From Microbacterium enclense (GTDB lineage Bacteria > Actinomycetota > Actinomycetes > Actinomycetales > Microbacteriaceae): DNA of 64,000 nucleotides. Position numbers and translations under genes: made by a program. Shown here piece by piece: positions 56,760-64,000 of the stretch. Below the pieces are notes generated by a model. The model did no database searches. It had not been told where the DNA came from and was given only the letters and a program-made list of their open reading frames with translations. Location: positions 33,492-97,491 of the forward strand of contig NZ_RBZY01000005.1 of NCBI RefSeq assembly GCF_004022425.1, read 5' to 3'. The first letter of the stretch is position 1, and each line of letters opens with the position of its first letter.

Positions 56760-57029
56760 TCAGTGAGTGCGGAGCATGTCGATCAGCTCCGCCTTCTTCT
56801 TGCCCGAGTACCCGGTGATGCCGAGTTCCTTCGCGCGCTTCTTCAGTTCTGCGACCGTGCGGTCCTCGTAGTCGTCGGCACGGCCACCGCGGGCACCGAC
56901 CTTGCCGCGCCCCTGTGCAGCGGCGGCGTTCGAGATCCGAGCGGCCTTCTCCTTCGAGTCGCCCTGCTTTCGAAGCTCCTCGTACAGTTCGGGGTCCTTC
57001 AGACTGTTCGATCCTCGCCCCTGGGGCAT
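56760..57029 (-). CDS. Small Rho-N/SAP-like domain protein
   Basis: 89 aa. The basic N-terminus (LYEELRKQGDSKEKAARISNAAA) precedes a Rho-N-like helical domain ending TVAELKKRAKELGITGYSGKKKAELIDMLR. Such domains bind nucleic acid. AAGGAG precedes the ATG. It lies directly in front of topoisomerase IB, so it may load or regulate it on DNA. Confidence 0.85.
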   Translation of the reverse strand: MPQGRGSNSLKDPELYEELRKQGDSKEKAARISNAAAAQGRGKVGARGGRADDYEDRTVAELKKRAKELGITGYSGKKKAELIDMLRTH

Positions 57030-57251
57030 GGCTGGCTCCTTCCGCCGATTGCCCCCGACGGTACGACCCCCCGCCGCCGGAACGCGGCGGGGTTGACACT
57101 GAGAGGAAGAGCTATCCCGTCAAGGCTTCGCGGGAACTACCAGCCAATTTCCAGAAACGTCAACCCCCTGCCGCGATCGGCGCGGGATGAGAGCGTGGAA
57201 TTCAACCACTCGCCGGTTGCCGCGTCCAGCGGAGACAGCAAGGAGCCCCCC

Positions 57252-57416
57252 ATGAACATCTTCCTCATCATCATCATCGTCGCCGCGATCGTCATCGCGA
57301 TCGTCAGCGGACTGAGCCAGGCGGCCAGCTTCCTGCTGTGGATCGCCATCATCGTCGGCCTCATCGCCCTCATCGTGCTGCTGTTCCGCTTGATCAGCGG
57401 CCGTAAAGCGGTCTGA
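57252..57416 (+). CDS. Small two-helix membrane protein
   Basis: 54 aa. Two hydrophobic segments (about 4-20 and 27-48) are rich in Ile/Val/Leu and are followed by SGRKAV. AAGGAG lies seven bases before the ATG. No family assigned; it resembles stress-associated small membrane proteins of actinobacteria. A TTGACA at 57093 could be a -35, but no well-spaced -10 was found. Confidence 0.75.
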   Translation: MNIFLIIIIVAAIVIAIVSGLSQAASFLLWIAIIVGLIALIVLLFRLISGRKAV

Positions 57417-57424
57417 CCCCCGAA

Positions 57425-57461
57425 GAGAGGCTGCCGCGTTTCGGGTACGCGGCGGTCTCTC
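57425..57461 (+). terminator. Terminator after the small membrane protein
   Basis: GAGAG and GCCGCG pair with CGCGGC and CTCTC, with a three-base internal loop, ten bases beyond the stop. Confidence 0.65.
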
Positions 57462-57488
57462 ATCCCTCCGCGGGTACGCCCGCCCCGG

Positions 57489-57519
57489 ATGCCACGTCCC
57501 TCCCCCACGGACGTGGCAT
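57489..57519. terminator. Second terminator-like hairpin
   Basis: ATGCCACGTCC (57489-57499) and GGACGTGGCAT (57509-57519) form a perfect 11-bp stem, followed by TCGGCGTTTCC. The 323-base gap from 57417 to 57739 holds this, the preceding hairpin, and the promoter/operators of the next operon; I see no gene in it. Confidence 0.7.
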
Positions 57520-57672
57520 TCGGCGTTTCCGAGGTTCTCGTGGACCCACTTCACTTGCTCTGGTCGAACGGACACGCTGCGAACGCTCCCCAGCGTGTGG
57601 CCTCGTCGAGATCACGTGAACTGGACGGATACCGGCAGCCGGGGGCACCGAACGCCGACCGACGTCGAGTCT

Positions 57673-57720
57673 TGACGGGAACGCGATATATCGCGATAGT
57701 GGGAGCAACGCGATATATCG
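57673..57720 (+). promoter_or_regulatory. Promoter with two identical PadR-type operators
   Basis: TTGACG (57673-57678) and GATAGT (57695-57700), 16 bases apart, form the promoter. The palindrome CGCGATATATCG occurs at 57682-57693, between the hexamers, and again at 57709-57720, just after the start region. Binding would block polymerase. The operon encodes its own PadR regulator, so autorepression is likely. Confidence 0.75.
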
Positions 57721-57739
57721 TGAGTGAGGAGAGATCGCC

Positions 57740-58585
57740 ATGGAGAAATGGATCGTCCACCCGGGCGAAACGCGCGTCATCGACGTCGACGGGCTGCGCG
57801 AACTGAAGATCGGTCTCGTAGGAGGCCAGGTCGACGTCATCGCCCACGACGACCCGGGCACCCGCATCGAGGTGCACGGCGTCACCGTCAAAGACCTCCG
57901 CATCGAGATGACCGACGGCCGACTCGAGATCGACCACCCGCAGCTGCGGTGGGACAACTTCCTCGAGGTGTTCCGCAACTTCGGCGCCGGCGGCCCCAAG
58001 GCCGAAGTGAGTGTCGCCGTGCCCCGCACCGTCGCTCTGACGCTCGGTGTCGTGAGCGCGAGCGCTCTCGTGTCGGGTCTGCGGACGGATGCCAAGCTCA
58101 ACACCGTCTCGGGCGACATCATCGTCGACGGATTCGTCGGCGATGTGAGCCTCAACGCCGTGTCCGGCGACGTGCAGGTGCGCGAACTGCAGGGGGCGCT
58201 CACCGCCAACAGCGTCTCGGGCGACATCACGGCCACGGGCGCGGTCACCAAAGCCTCCATCGACACCGTCTCGGGGGCGATGCTCGTCGACTCGACCGGG
58301 ACCGTGCAGTCGATCGGACTGAACTCCGTCAACGGCGCCGTCACGATCCGCCTCGACCGTGGACTGCCCGCGAACTACGTCGCCCGTTCCGTCAGCGGAC
58401 GCGTGCAGATCGACGGGCACGTGCGCTCGGGATCGGGCCCCACCAACTACACCGGATCGACCGGCACCCTCGCCGGATCCTTCGTCGACGTGCGCGCCAA
58501 CACCGTCTCGGGTGAGATCACGGTGCTCCGTCGCGGCGCGTCGGGCCTGCGTCCCGACGAGCTCGCCGGAGAGGAGGAGTGGTGA
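57740..58585 (+). CDS. DUF4097 beta-helix-like protein
   Basis: 281 aa. The middle and end consist of short repeats of the kind N-T-V-S-G-D-I-x-V and N-A-V-S-G-D-V-x-V, the beta-repeat hallmark of DUF4097. No signal peptide or membrane segment is visible, so it appears cytoplasmic. Genes of this type are often paired with PadR regulators and linked to envelope or antimicrobial stress, but the biochemical role is unknown. Its stop overlaps the PadR ATG by one base (TGATG). Confidence 0.88.
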   Translation: MEKWIVHPGETRVIDVDGLRELKIGLVGGQVDVIAHDDPGTRIEVHGVTVKDLRIEMTDGRLEIDHPQLRWDNFLEVFRNFGAGGPKAEVSVAVPRTVALTLGVVSASALVSGLRTDAKLNTVSGDIIVDGFVGDVSLNAVSGDVQVRELQGALTANSVSGDITATGAVTKASIDTVSGAMLVDSTGTVQSIGLNSVNGAVTIRLDRGLPANYVARSVSGRVQIDGHVRSGSGPTNYTGSTGTLAGSFVDVRANTVSGEITVLRRGASGLRPDELAGEEEW

Positions 58586-59190
58586 TGAGCCCCGTCTTCT
58601 CGCACGGCGACCTCCGCCTGTACATCCTGAGTCTGCTCGCCGAGGCACCCCGCCACGGGTACGACCTCATTCAGGCCCTCACCGAGCGCACCGGCGGCAC
58701 CTACTCGCCGTCGGCCGGCACGATCTATCCGCGCTTGGCGAAGCTCGAAGAGGAGGGGCTGGTCACCAAGACCGTCGACGGACGCAAGACCGTCTACGAG
58801 ATCACCGACGCCGGCCGCGCCGAGGTCGATGCTCGTGAGGGCGACCTCGAAGGCATCCAGGCGGGCCTGGCCGACAGCGTCCGCCTCATCGCCGACGAGG
58901 TCCGCGGGAGCGTCCGGGATGCCATGCGCAGCCTGCGCGCCGATCTCGCCGCCGCCTCCCGCGACGAGCGCGAACACGCGCGACACGCTCCCGCCGACGA
59001 CTCCCGCGCTCTCAGCCGCGAGCATCTGCACCGCGCGGATGCCGCGATCACCGAGTTCCGCGGACGCGTCCGGGCGGAACTCCGCTCGCACGTGGCGCGC
59101 GGCGGCGAGTTGTCGGCATCGGGAGTGGATGCCATCGAGTCGGCGCTGCAGCAGGCGTCCGAGGCCGTCACCCGCGCGATGCGGGGCTGA
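58585..59190 (+). CDS. PadR family transcriptional regulator
   Basis: 201 aa. The winged helix is LYILSLLAEAPRHGYDLIQALTERTGG with SAGTIYPRLAKLEEEGLV and a wing KTVDGRKTVYEIT. The C-terminal half is a long, charged coiled coil for dimerisation, larger than usual. GGAGG precedes the ATG at 58585. It should bind the two CGCGATATATCG sites in front of its operon and sense an unknown signal. Confidence 0.9.
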   Translation: MSPVFSHGDLRLYILSLLAEAPRHGYDLIQALTERTGGTYSPSAGTIYPRLAKLEEEGLVTKTVDGRKTVYEITDAGRAEVDAREGDLEGIQAGLADSVRLIADEVRGSVRDAMRSLRADLAAASRDEREHARHAPADDSRALSREHLHRADAAITEFRGRVRAELRSHVARGGELSASGVDAIESALQQASEAVTRAMRG

Positions 59191-59193
59191 CGC

Positions 59194-59709
59194 TCAGTCC
59201 CAGACGAGTTCCTCGTCGGCCGCGAGCGGCTCACCCAGCGGAACCACCAGCACCGGACGGCGCTGCCGGTGGGTGAGCCGGGCCGCGACCGAGCCGGTGA
59301 GGAACTCGCGCAACGACTCGCCCAGCCCGCGCTTGCGGGTCCCGACGACCAGCAGCGACGCGTCCAGCTCGTCCGCGAGGTGGATCAACGCGAGGGCGGG
59401 ATCGCCGATGACCTGGCGCACCGACCACGTCACGCCCGCATCGGCGAGCGCGGTGTCCGCCGCCGCCTGCACCTCGGCGAGCGCGGCCTGCGCCGCCGCG
59501 CCGACCACATCCACCGTGGACGGGTTCACGTATCCGTCGGGATCCTCGAAGGCGACGAACCGCGTCGTGTCGACGTGCGCGATCACGAGGTCCGTCCCCG
59601 CCATCGCCGCCTGCCGGGCGGCGGCTCGCAGGACACGCGGCGACTGCCCCGGCACGACTCCCGCGATCACGGCACCGGCGTGTTTCGCGGTGGGGGTGTC
59701 GTCTGCCAT
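59194..59709 (-). CDS. Universal stress protein, UspA family
   Basis: 171 aa single Usp domain. VIAGVVPGQSPRVLRAAARQAA opens the fold; the ATP-binding loop is GTRKRGLGESLREFLTGSVAARL, ending in PVLVVP. GAGGAG precedes the ATG. These proteins bind ATP and accumulate under starvation or hypoxia. It is convergent with the PadR operon, three bases apart. Confidence 0.9.
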   Translation of the reverse strand: MADDTPTAKHAGAVIAGVVPGQSPRVLRAAARQAAMAGTDLVIAHVDTTRFVAFEDPDGYVNPSTVDVVGAAAQAALAEVQAAADTALADAGVTWSVRQVIGDPALALIHLADELDASLLVVGTRKRGLGESLREFLTGSVAARLTHRQRRPVLVVPLGEPLAADEELVWD

Positions 59710-59870
59710 GGTGGCTCCTCTGCTGCCGGGTGCGGGCCTCTGCCGACCGGCGGCAGGCTGGGCCAGAAGGCACCGTGATATCCTGGCTGTTACTCTTACC
59801 GGCTCGGTCCGGAACCGCAATACGCAGGGCCACAGCGCGGCCCTCGACGTCGATCGTGAGGGGGTCTCGC

Positions 59871-60053
59871 ATGGGGCGTGGCCGTCAGAAGGCGAAGAAC
59901 ACCAAGATCGCCCGTGAGCTGAAGTACGACACCTACTCGGTGAACTACTCCGCTCTCGAGCGCGAACTCGGTGCACCCGAAACGGGTGAAGACGCGTACG
60001 TCGACAAGTGGGCCGACCAGTACGCCGACGAGTACGAAGACGAGAAGGCGTAG
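59871..60053 (+). CDS. DUF3073 small protein
   Basis: 60 aa. The basic start MGRGRQKAKNTKIARELKY followed by an acidic tail (DQYADEYEDEKA) is the DUF3073 pattern, nearly universal in actinobacteria and often encoded beside purine genes. Function unknown. GAGGGGG lies before the ATG. Confidence 0.9.
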   Translation: MGRGRQKAKNTKIARELKYDTYSVNYSALERELGAPETGEDAYVDKWADQYADEYEDEKA

Positions 60054-60060
60054 CCGCTCG

Positions 60061-61278
60061 TCACCACGCTCGACCGTGGCGGCGTTCCCACGCCCCCTCG
60101 ATCGTTTCCGAGCGCGCCACGACGATCGCCGCGGGCACCACGGCCGCGATGACACCGCCGAGGACGAGCAGTCCGGCGTTCCATCCGCCGGTCGCCTCGT
60201 GGCTGACGCCGATCGCCAACGGCACCAGGGCCGCCAGCGCGTAGCCGAGGCTCTGCACGAAGCCGCTGAGGGCCACGGCCGTCTCGTGCGACCGCGTCCG
60301 TAGGCCGAAGAGCACCAGCACCATCGGGAACATCAGCGGCGGCAGGCCGATCAGGACCACCCACAGCACGGTCGCAGCGTTCGGGGCGAACAGCAGCCCG
60401 GCGACACCGACGAGGCCGCCGGCCACCGCGACGGCGTAGAACGGTGTGGTTCGGCGCAGGCGCGCGACGAGCAGCGGAACGACGAGCGACACCGGCAGGC
60501 CCATGAACGAGAACAGGGCCAAGAGGCTTCCCGCCGTCGCCGGGTCGACGCCCGCGGTGTCGATGAGGATCGTCGGCATCCAGGCGAACATGCCGTACGC
60601 GACCGAGGAGTTCACCGCGAACGTGAGGACGAGCGCCCACGCCTGCGGCACGCGTACCACGCGGGAGATCACCGAGGCGCGCGGCTCCTCCACGATGTCG
60701 TCGCGTCCCGCGCGCGCTCTCAGTGCCGTCACGATCCAGGGGAGGACAGCCGCACCGGCGACGAACGCCCACACGGCGAACGACCCGCGCCAGCCGACCG
60801 CGTCCGACAGAGGCACCGCCACCAGCGGGGGCGTGAAGGTCGCGACCGCCATCGTCGTCGTGTAGACCGTCGTCATCAGTCCCACGCGCTCGGGGAAGTA
60901 CTTCTTCACGACCGCCGGGATCAGCACGTTGGCGACACCGACCGCCGCGAAGACCCCCGCCGTGGCGGCCAGCAGAGTCCAGGCATCTACCGCCACGACC
61001 CGCAGGCCCAGCGCTGCCGCGGCCGCCACCGCGGCGATGAGGACGAGACGCTCGAGTCCGACCCGCCGCTCGATGGCCGGGGTGACGACCGCCGACAGCG
61101 CGAAGGCCACGGGCGGCGCCATGCCGATCAGGCCCACCACCGCCGCCGGCAGGGCGAAGTCGCGCGAGATGACGGTCAGCAGCGGAGACAGCGACGCCAC
61201 GGCGATGCGCAGCGTCAAAGCGAGCAGCACGATGGCCGCCGCGGCCCACGCGACCGTTCCCGCGCGGCGGGGCGTCAA
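60061..61278 (-). CDS. MFS transporter, CynX/NimT-like
   Basis: 405 aa with twelve predicted membrane segments. IAVASLSPLLTVISRDFALPAAVVGLIGMAPPVAFAL opens the fold typical of the cyanate/nitroimidazole branch. The start is TTG at 61278, which overlaps the purF stop as TTGA, indicating translational coupling to purine synthesis genes. The substrate is unknown; a purine or nucleobase is a guess from context only. Confidence 0.85.
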   Translation of the reverse strand: MTPRRAGTVAWAAAAIVLLALTLRIAVASLSPLLTVISRDFALPAAVVGLIGMAPPVAFALSAVVTPAIERRVGLERLVLIAAVAAAAALGLRVVAVDAWTLLAATAGVFAAVGVANVLIPAVVKKYFPERVGLMTTVYTTTMAVATFTPPLVAVPLSDAVGWRGSFAVWAFVAGAAVLPWIVTALRARAGRDDIVEEPRASVISRVVRVPQAWALVLTFAVNSSVAYGMFAWMPTILIDTAGVDPATAGSLLALFSFMGLPVSLVVPLLVARLRRTTPFYAVAVAGGLVGVAGLLFAPNAATVLWVVLIGLPPLMFPMVLVLFGLRTRSHETAVALSGFVQSLGYALAALVPLAIGVSHEATGGWNAGLLVLGGVIAAVVPAAIVVARSETIEGAWERRHGRAW

Positions 61279-62750
61279 GACTCCTGGCTGCCCTCGACCC
61301 AGGCGAGGTACTCCTCCGACACGGTGCCGGTGACGTACCGGCCGTCGAAACAGCTCATGTCGAGGTCGACGAGGTCGGTGCCCTCCATGATCGCGGCCTT
61401 GAGATCGTCGACCTCCTGGTAGACCAGGTAGTCGCAGCCGAGTTCCTCGGCGATCTGCGGGATGGTCCGACCGTGGGCGACGAGCTCCTGACGCGACGGC
61501 ATGTTGATGCCGTACACGTGCGGGTACCGTACCGGCGGCGCCGCCGAGGCGAACGTCACGCTCTTCGCGCCGGCATCTCGAGCCATCTGGATGATCTCGC
61601 GACTCGTGGTGCCGCGCACGATCGAGTCGTCGATCAGCAGGACGTTCTTGCCCTGGAACTCGGTCGACATCGCGTTGAGCTTCTGACGCACGCTCTTCTT
61701 GCGAATCGCCTGCCCGGGCATGATGAAGGTCCGGCCGACGTAGCGGTTCTTGTAGAACCCCTCGCGGTACTCGATGCCGAGCTTGCGCGCGACCTGCATC
61801 GCGGCCGGGCGCGAGGAGTCGGGGATCGGCATGACCACGTCGATGGAACCCTGCGGGGTGTACTTCGCGATCGTGTCGGCCAGGCGCTCGCCCATGCGCA
61901 GGCGCGCCTCGTACACCGAGATGCCGTTCATCACCGAGTCGGGGCGGGCGAGGTACACGTACTCGAACGAACACGGCGCGAGCGTCGGATTCTCGGCGCA
62001 CTGCTGCGCGTGGAGCGTGCCGTCGAGCGTCACGAACACGGCCTCACCGGGCTCGACGTCGCGGACGACCTCGAAGCCAGCGTTCTCGAGCACGAGAGAC
62101 TCGGATGCCACGACCCACTCGTCGCGCGGCTGCCCACCGGGCACCACCGGTGCCGGGCGTTTGCCGAGGATGAGGGGACGGATGCCGAACGGGTCGCGGA
62201 ACGCGAGAAGCCCGTAACCGGCGATGAGCGCGATCGAGGCGTACGACCCCTCGACGCGCTGGTGGACGCGGGCCACCGCCCGGAACACCTGGGCCGGGTC
62301 GAGGTCGGGGCCCGATATCTCGGACTGGAGCTCCGACCCGAGGATGTTGACCAGCAGCTCGGTGTCGGAGCTGGTGTTCAAGTGCCGGCGGTCTTTGTGG
62401 AACAGCTCGCTGGTGAGCTCGCGGGTGTTGGTGAGGTTGCCGTTGTGCACCAGGACGATGCCGTACGGAGCATTGACGTAGAAGGGCTGCGCCTCTTCCT
62501 CGCTGGATGCCGTGCCCTTCGTGGCGTAACGGACGTGGCCGAGCCCGATGTCGCCGAGCAGAGCGCGCATGTCACGCGTGCGGAACGCCTCGCGCACCTG
62601 CCCGCGGGCCTTGTGGATGTGGAAGACACCGCTCGACTCCGCCGTCGCGATGCCGGTGGAATCCTGGCCTCGGTGCTGGAGGAGGAGGAGCGCGTCGTAG
62701 ATCTCCTGGTTGACCGAGCCCTGCCCGGCCATGCCGACGATGCCGCACAT
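61275..62750 (-). CDS. purF: Amidophosphoribosyltransferase
   Basis: 491 aa. The N-terminal nucleophile is Cys2 (MCGIVGMAG) with no propeptide. It has the glutaminase GLGHVRYAT and the phosphoribosyl site LLIDDSIVRGTTSREI. It makes phosphoribosylamine from PRPP and glutamine, the first step of purine synthesis. It follows purM by six bases and is coupled to the MFS gene. Confidence 0.97.
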   Translation of the reverse strand: MCGIVGMAGQGSVNQEIYDALLLLQHRGQDSTGIATAESSGVFHIHKARGQVREAFRTRDMRALLGDIGLGHVRYATKGTASSEEEAQPFYVNAPYGIVLVHNGNLTNTRELTSELFHKDRRHLNTSSDTELLVNILGSELQSEISGPDLDPAQVFRAVARVHQRVEGSYASIALIAGYGLLAFRDPFGIRPLILGKRPAPVVPGGQPRDEWVVASESLVLENAGFEVVRDVEPGEAVFVTLDGTLHAQQCAENPTLAPCSFEYVYLARPDSVMNGISVYEARLRMGERLADTIAKYTPQGSIDVVMPIPDSSRPAAMQVARKLGIEYREGFYKNRYVGRTFIMPGQAIRKKSVRQKLNAMSTEFQGKNVLLIDDSIVRGTTSREIIQMARDAGAKSVTFASAAPPVRYPHVYGINMPSRQELVAHGRTIPQIAEELGCDYLVYQEVDDLKAAIMEGTDLVDLDMSCFDGRYVTGTVSEEYLAWVEGSQES

Positions 62751-62756
62751 GGGGTG

Positions 62757-63899
62757 TTACTTCGCTCCGTTCGCCGGGAAGCCGGCAGCCGCGTACGTAC
62801 CGACGAGGCGCACGGCGCCTCCGTCGACGCCCTTCGCTCCCTGCTCGAATTCTCCGTCGGGGCGCGCGTCGTCGCGTACCACCCCGACCTGCCAGGTCTC
62901 GATGCCGTCGGCCCGCAGCGCCGCGATCGCGGCATCCGCGACCTCCGGAGCGACGACCGCGAGGAAACCGATGCCGAGATTCCACGTGCCCTCTGTCGCG
63001 GTGAGGTCGAGGCCGCCCATGTCGGCCAGCACGCGGAACACCGGAGAGGGGCTCCACGTCGACCGATCGACGTCGACCCACGTGTGCGGGGGCAGCACGC
63101 GCGCGAGGTTCGCCGCGATCCCGCCGCCGGTGACGTGACTGAGCGAATGGATGCCGGCACCCACGGCCGCATCGTCGATCAGCCGGAGCAACGGCGAGGT
63201 GTAGAGACGCGTCGGTTCGAGCAACGCCTCGCCCCACGTGCCGCCGAGCTCGCCCGACGCCGCGCCGTACGCGATACCGCGGCCGGCGACGATGTGGCGG
63301 ACGAGCGAGTAGCCGTTGGAGTGCAAGCCGCTGGAGGCCAGGGCCAGCACGACGTCGCCGCCGCGGACCCGGTCGGCACCGAGGACACGGTCGGCCTCGA
63401 CGACACCCGTCGCCGCACCCGCGACGTCGTAGTCGTCGACGCCGAGGAGGCCCGGGTGCTCGGCCGTCTCGCCGCCGACCAGCGCCGTGCCGGTCAGGGC
63501 GCAGCCGCGTGCGATGCCCGCGACGATATCGGCGATGCGGGCCGGGACGACCTTGCCGCAGGCGATGTAGTCGGTCATGAAGAGCGGTCGGGCGCCCACC
63601 ACGACGATGTCGTCGACGACCATGCCGACGAGGTCTTCGCCGATCGTGTCGTGCTTGTCGATCGCCTGCGCGATGGCGACCTTCGTGCCGACGCCGTCGG
63701 TGCTGGTCGCCAGCAGCGGGCGCGCGTAGTCGCGCAGCGCGGACGCGTCGAAGAGGCCGGCGAACCCGCCCACACCCCCGAGGACCTCGGGGCCGTGCGT
63801 TCGTTGGACGGCCGCCTTCATCAGTTCGACGGCGAGATCACCCGCGGCGGTGTCGACGCCGGCAGCGGAGTAGGGGTTTTCGTGGGGAGCAGAGGCCAC
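62757..63899 (-). CDS. purM: Phosphoribosylformylglycinamidine cyclo-ligase
   Basis: 380 aa, starting with GTG. It has the AIR synthase motifs YSAAGVDTAAGDLAVELMK, STDGVGTKVAIAQ, DYIACGKVVP, LVGGETAEHPG, and HVTGGGIAANLARVLP. It closes the imidazole ring of purines with ATP. It is the first gene of the purM-purF-MFS unit seen here; its promoter would be in the final 100 bases or beyond. Confidence 0.96.
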   Translation of the reverse strand: MASAPHENPYSAAGVDTAAGDLAVELMKAAVQRTHGPEVLGGVGGFAGLFDASALRDYARPLLATSTDGVGTKVAIAQAIDKHDTIGEDLVGMVVDDIVVVGARPLFMTDYIACGKVVPARIADIVAGIARGCALTGTALVGGETAEHPGLLGVDDYDVAGAATGVVEADRVLGADRVRGGDVVLALASSGLHSNGYSLVRHIVAGRGIAYGAASGELGGTWGEALLEPTRLYTSPLLRLIDDAAVGAGIHSLSHVTGGGIAANLARVLPPHTWVDVDRSTWSPSPVFRVLADMGGLDLTATEGTWNLGIGFLAVVAPEVADAAIAALRADGIETWQVGVVRDDARPDGEFEQGAKGVDGGAVRLVGTYAAAGFPANGAK

Positions 63900-63949
63900 C
63901 GCACCAGACTACCCGCACGTTCCGACACGCCTTCCGCCCGGGCGCGGCC

Positions 63950-63999
63950 GGGGGCAGGCCCGGGCGGGGGCGGCGGGGGCGGGCCCGGGCGGGGGCGGC
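63950..63999. repeat. 25-bp G-rich tandem repeat at the window edge
   Basis: Two adjacent 25-base units (63950-63974 and 63975-63999) differ at one position (A or G at unit position 7). Each begins GGGGGC, contains GGCCCGGGC and ends GGGGGCGGC. The array probably continues past the window. It lies upstream of purM. Confidence 0.8.
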
Positions 64000-64000
64000 C

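Overview
The window is high-GC DNA from an actinobacterium, most likely the Microbacteriaceae and close to Microbacterium. Three things point there: in-frame and intergenic GGATGCC/GGCATCC tags are frequent, -10 elements of the TAnnnT type (TAGGCT, TACGCT) sit close to leaderless starts, and the gene content is typical (DUF3073, purF-purM, paired crcB, a Rv2578c-like radical SAM protein, tRNA Glu-Asp-Phe). Genes are packed tightly, with many ATGA, GTGA or TTGA start/stop overlaps. This assignment is inferred from style and gene content, not from a marker gene.

Region 1 (1-6020, minus strand) is a catabolic-looking cluster. It encodes an sn-glycerol-1-phosphate dehydrogenase-like enzyme, an FGGY sugar/polyol kinase, a NagD/AraL-type HAD phosphatase, and E1 alpha, E1 beta and the beginning of E2 of a thiamine-diphosphate/lipoate dehydrogenase complex. 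A perfect 8-bp inverted repeat lies in front of the first gene. A ten-base element is shared almost exactly between that promoter and the E1 alpha promoter. The substrate is unknown; this is the best candidate here for an undescribed pathway.

Region 2 (6100-19450) holds housekeeping and envelope genes: tilS, ppa, a Tat-type M23 peptidase, a tRNA Glu-Asp-Phe operon with a visible promoter and terminator, chrA, an oxidoreductase, a polysaccharide deacetylase, a GT2-GtrA glycosyltransferase, a mycoredoxin-like protein, an amidohydrolase-kynureninase pair, a Na+/H+ antiporter, and a small protein resembling a degenerate serine-resolvase domain.

Region 3 (19480-30400) is rich in nucleic-acid enzymes: a short-type UvrA homologue broken by one extra base in a G7 run, a DEAD-box helicase, tag, an acyl-CoA oxidase behind a palindromic operator, recQ, then GNAT and pirin genes. 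One copy of a 69-bp four-box palindromic intergenic repeat sits at 24400; the second is at 47491.

Region 4 (30500-50450) contains a secreted S8 protease, the split ykoE / ykoDC thiamine-precursor ECF transporter, a Tat metallophosphoesterase operon, VanY, an AAA ATPase, and a Rv2578c-type radical SAM gene. The radical SAM gene has a LexA box at its start and an endonuclease-bearing intein exactly at the third iron-sulfur cysteine. A DEAD helicase with 18 RSFD repeats, an ABM-domain protein, an aldose epimerase-like protein and a DUF998 membrane protein follow.

Region 5 (50226-64000) holds an RND exporter with its own palindromic operator, two crcB genes, a small solute-binding-like lipoprotein coupled to a cation-diffusion facilitator, topoisomerase IB with a Rho-N/SAP partner, a DUF4097-PadR operon with two identical operators, a universal stress protein, DUF3073, an MFS carrier, purF and purM. 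The window ends in a very G-rich 25-bp tandem repeat.
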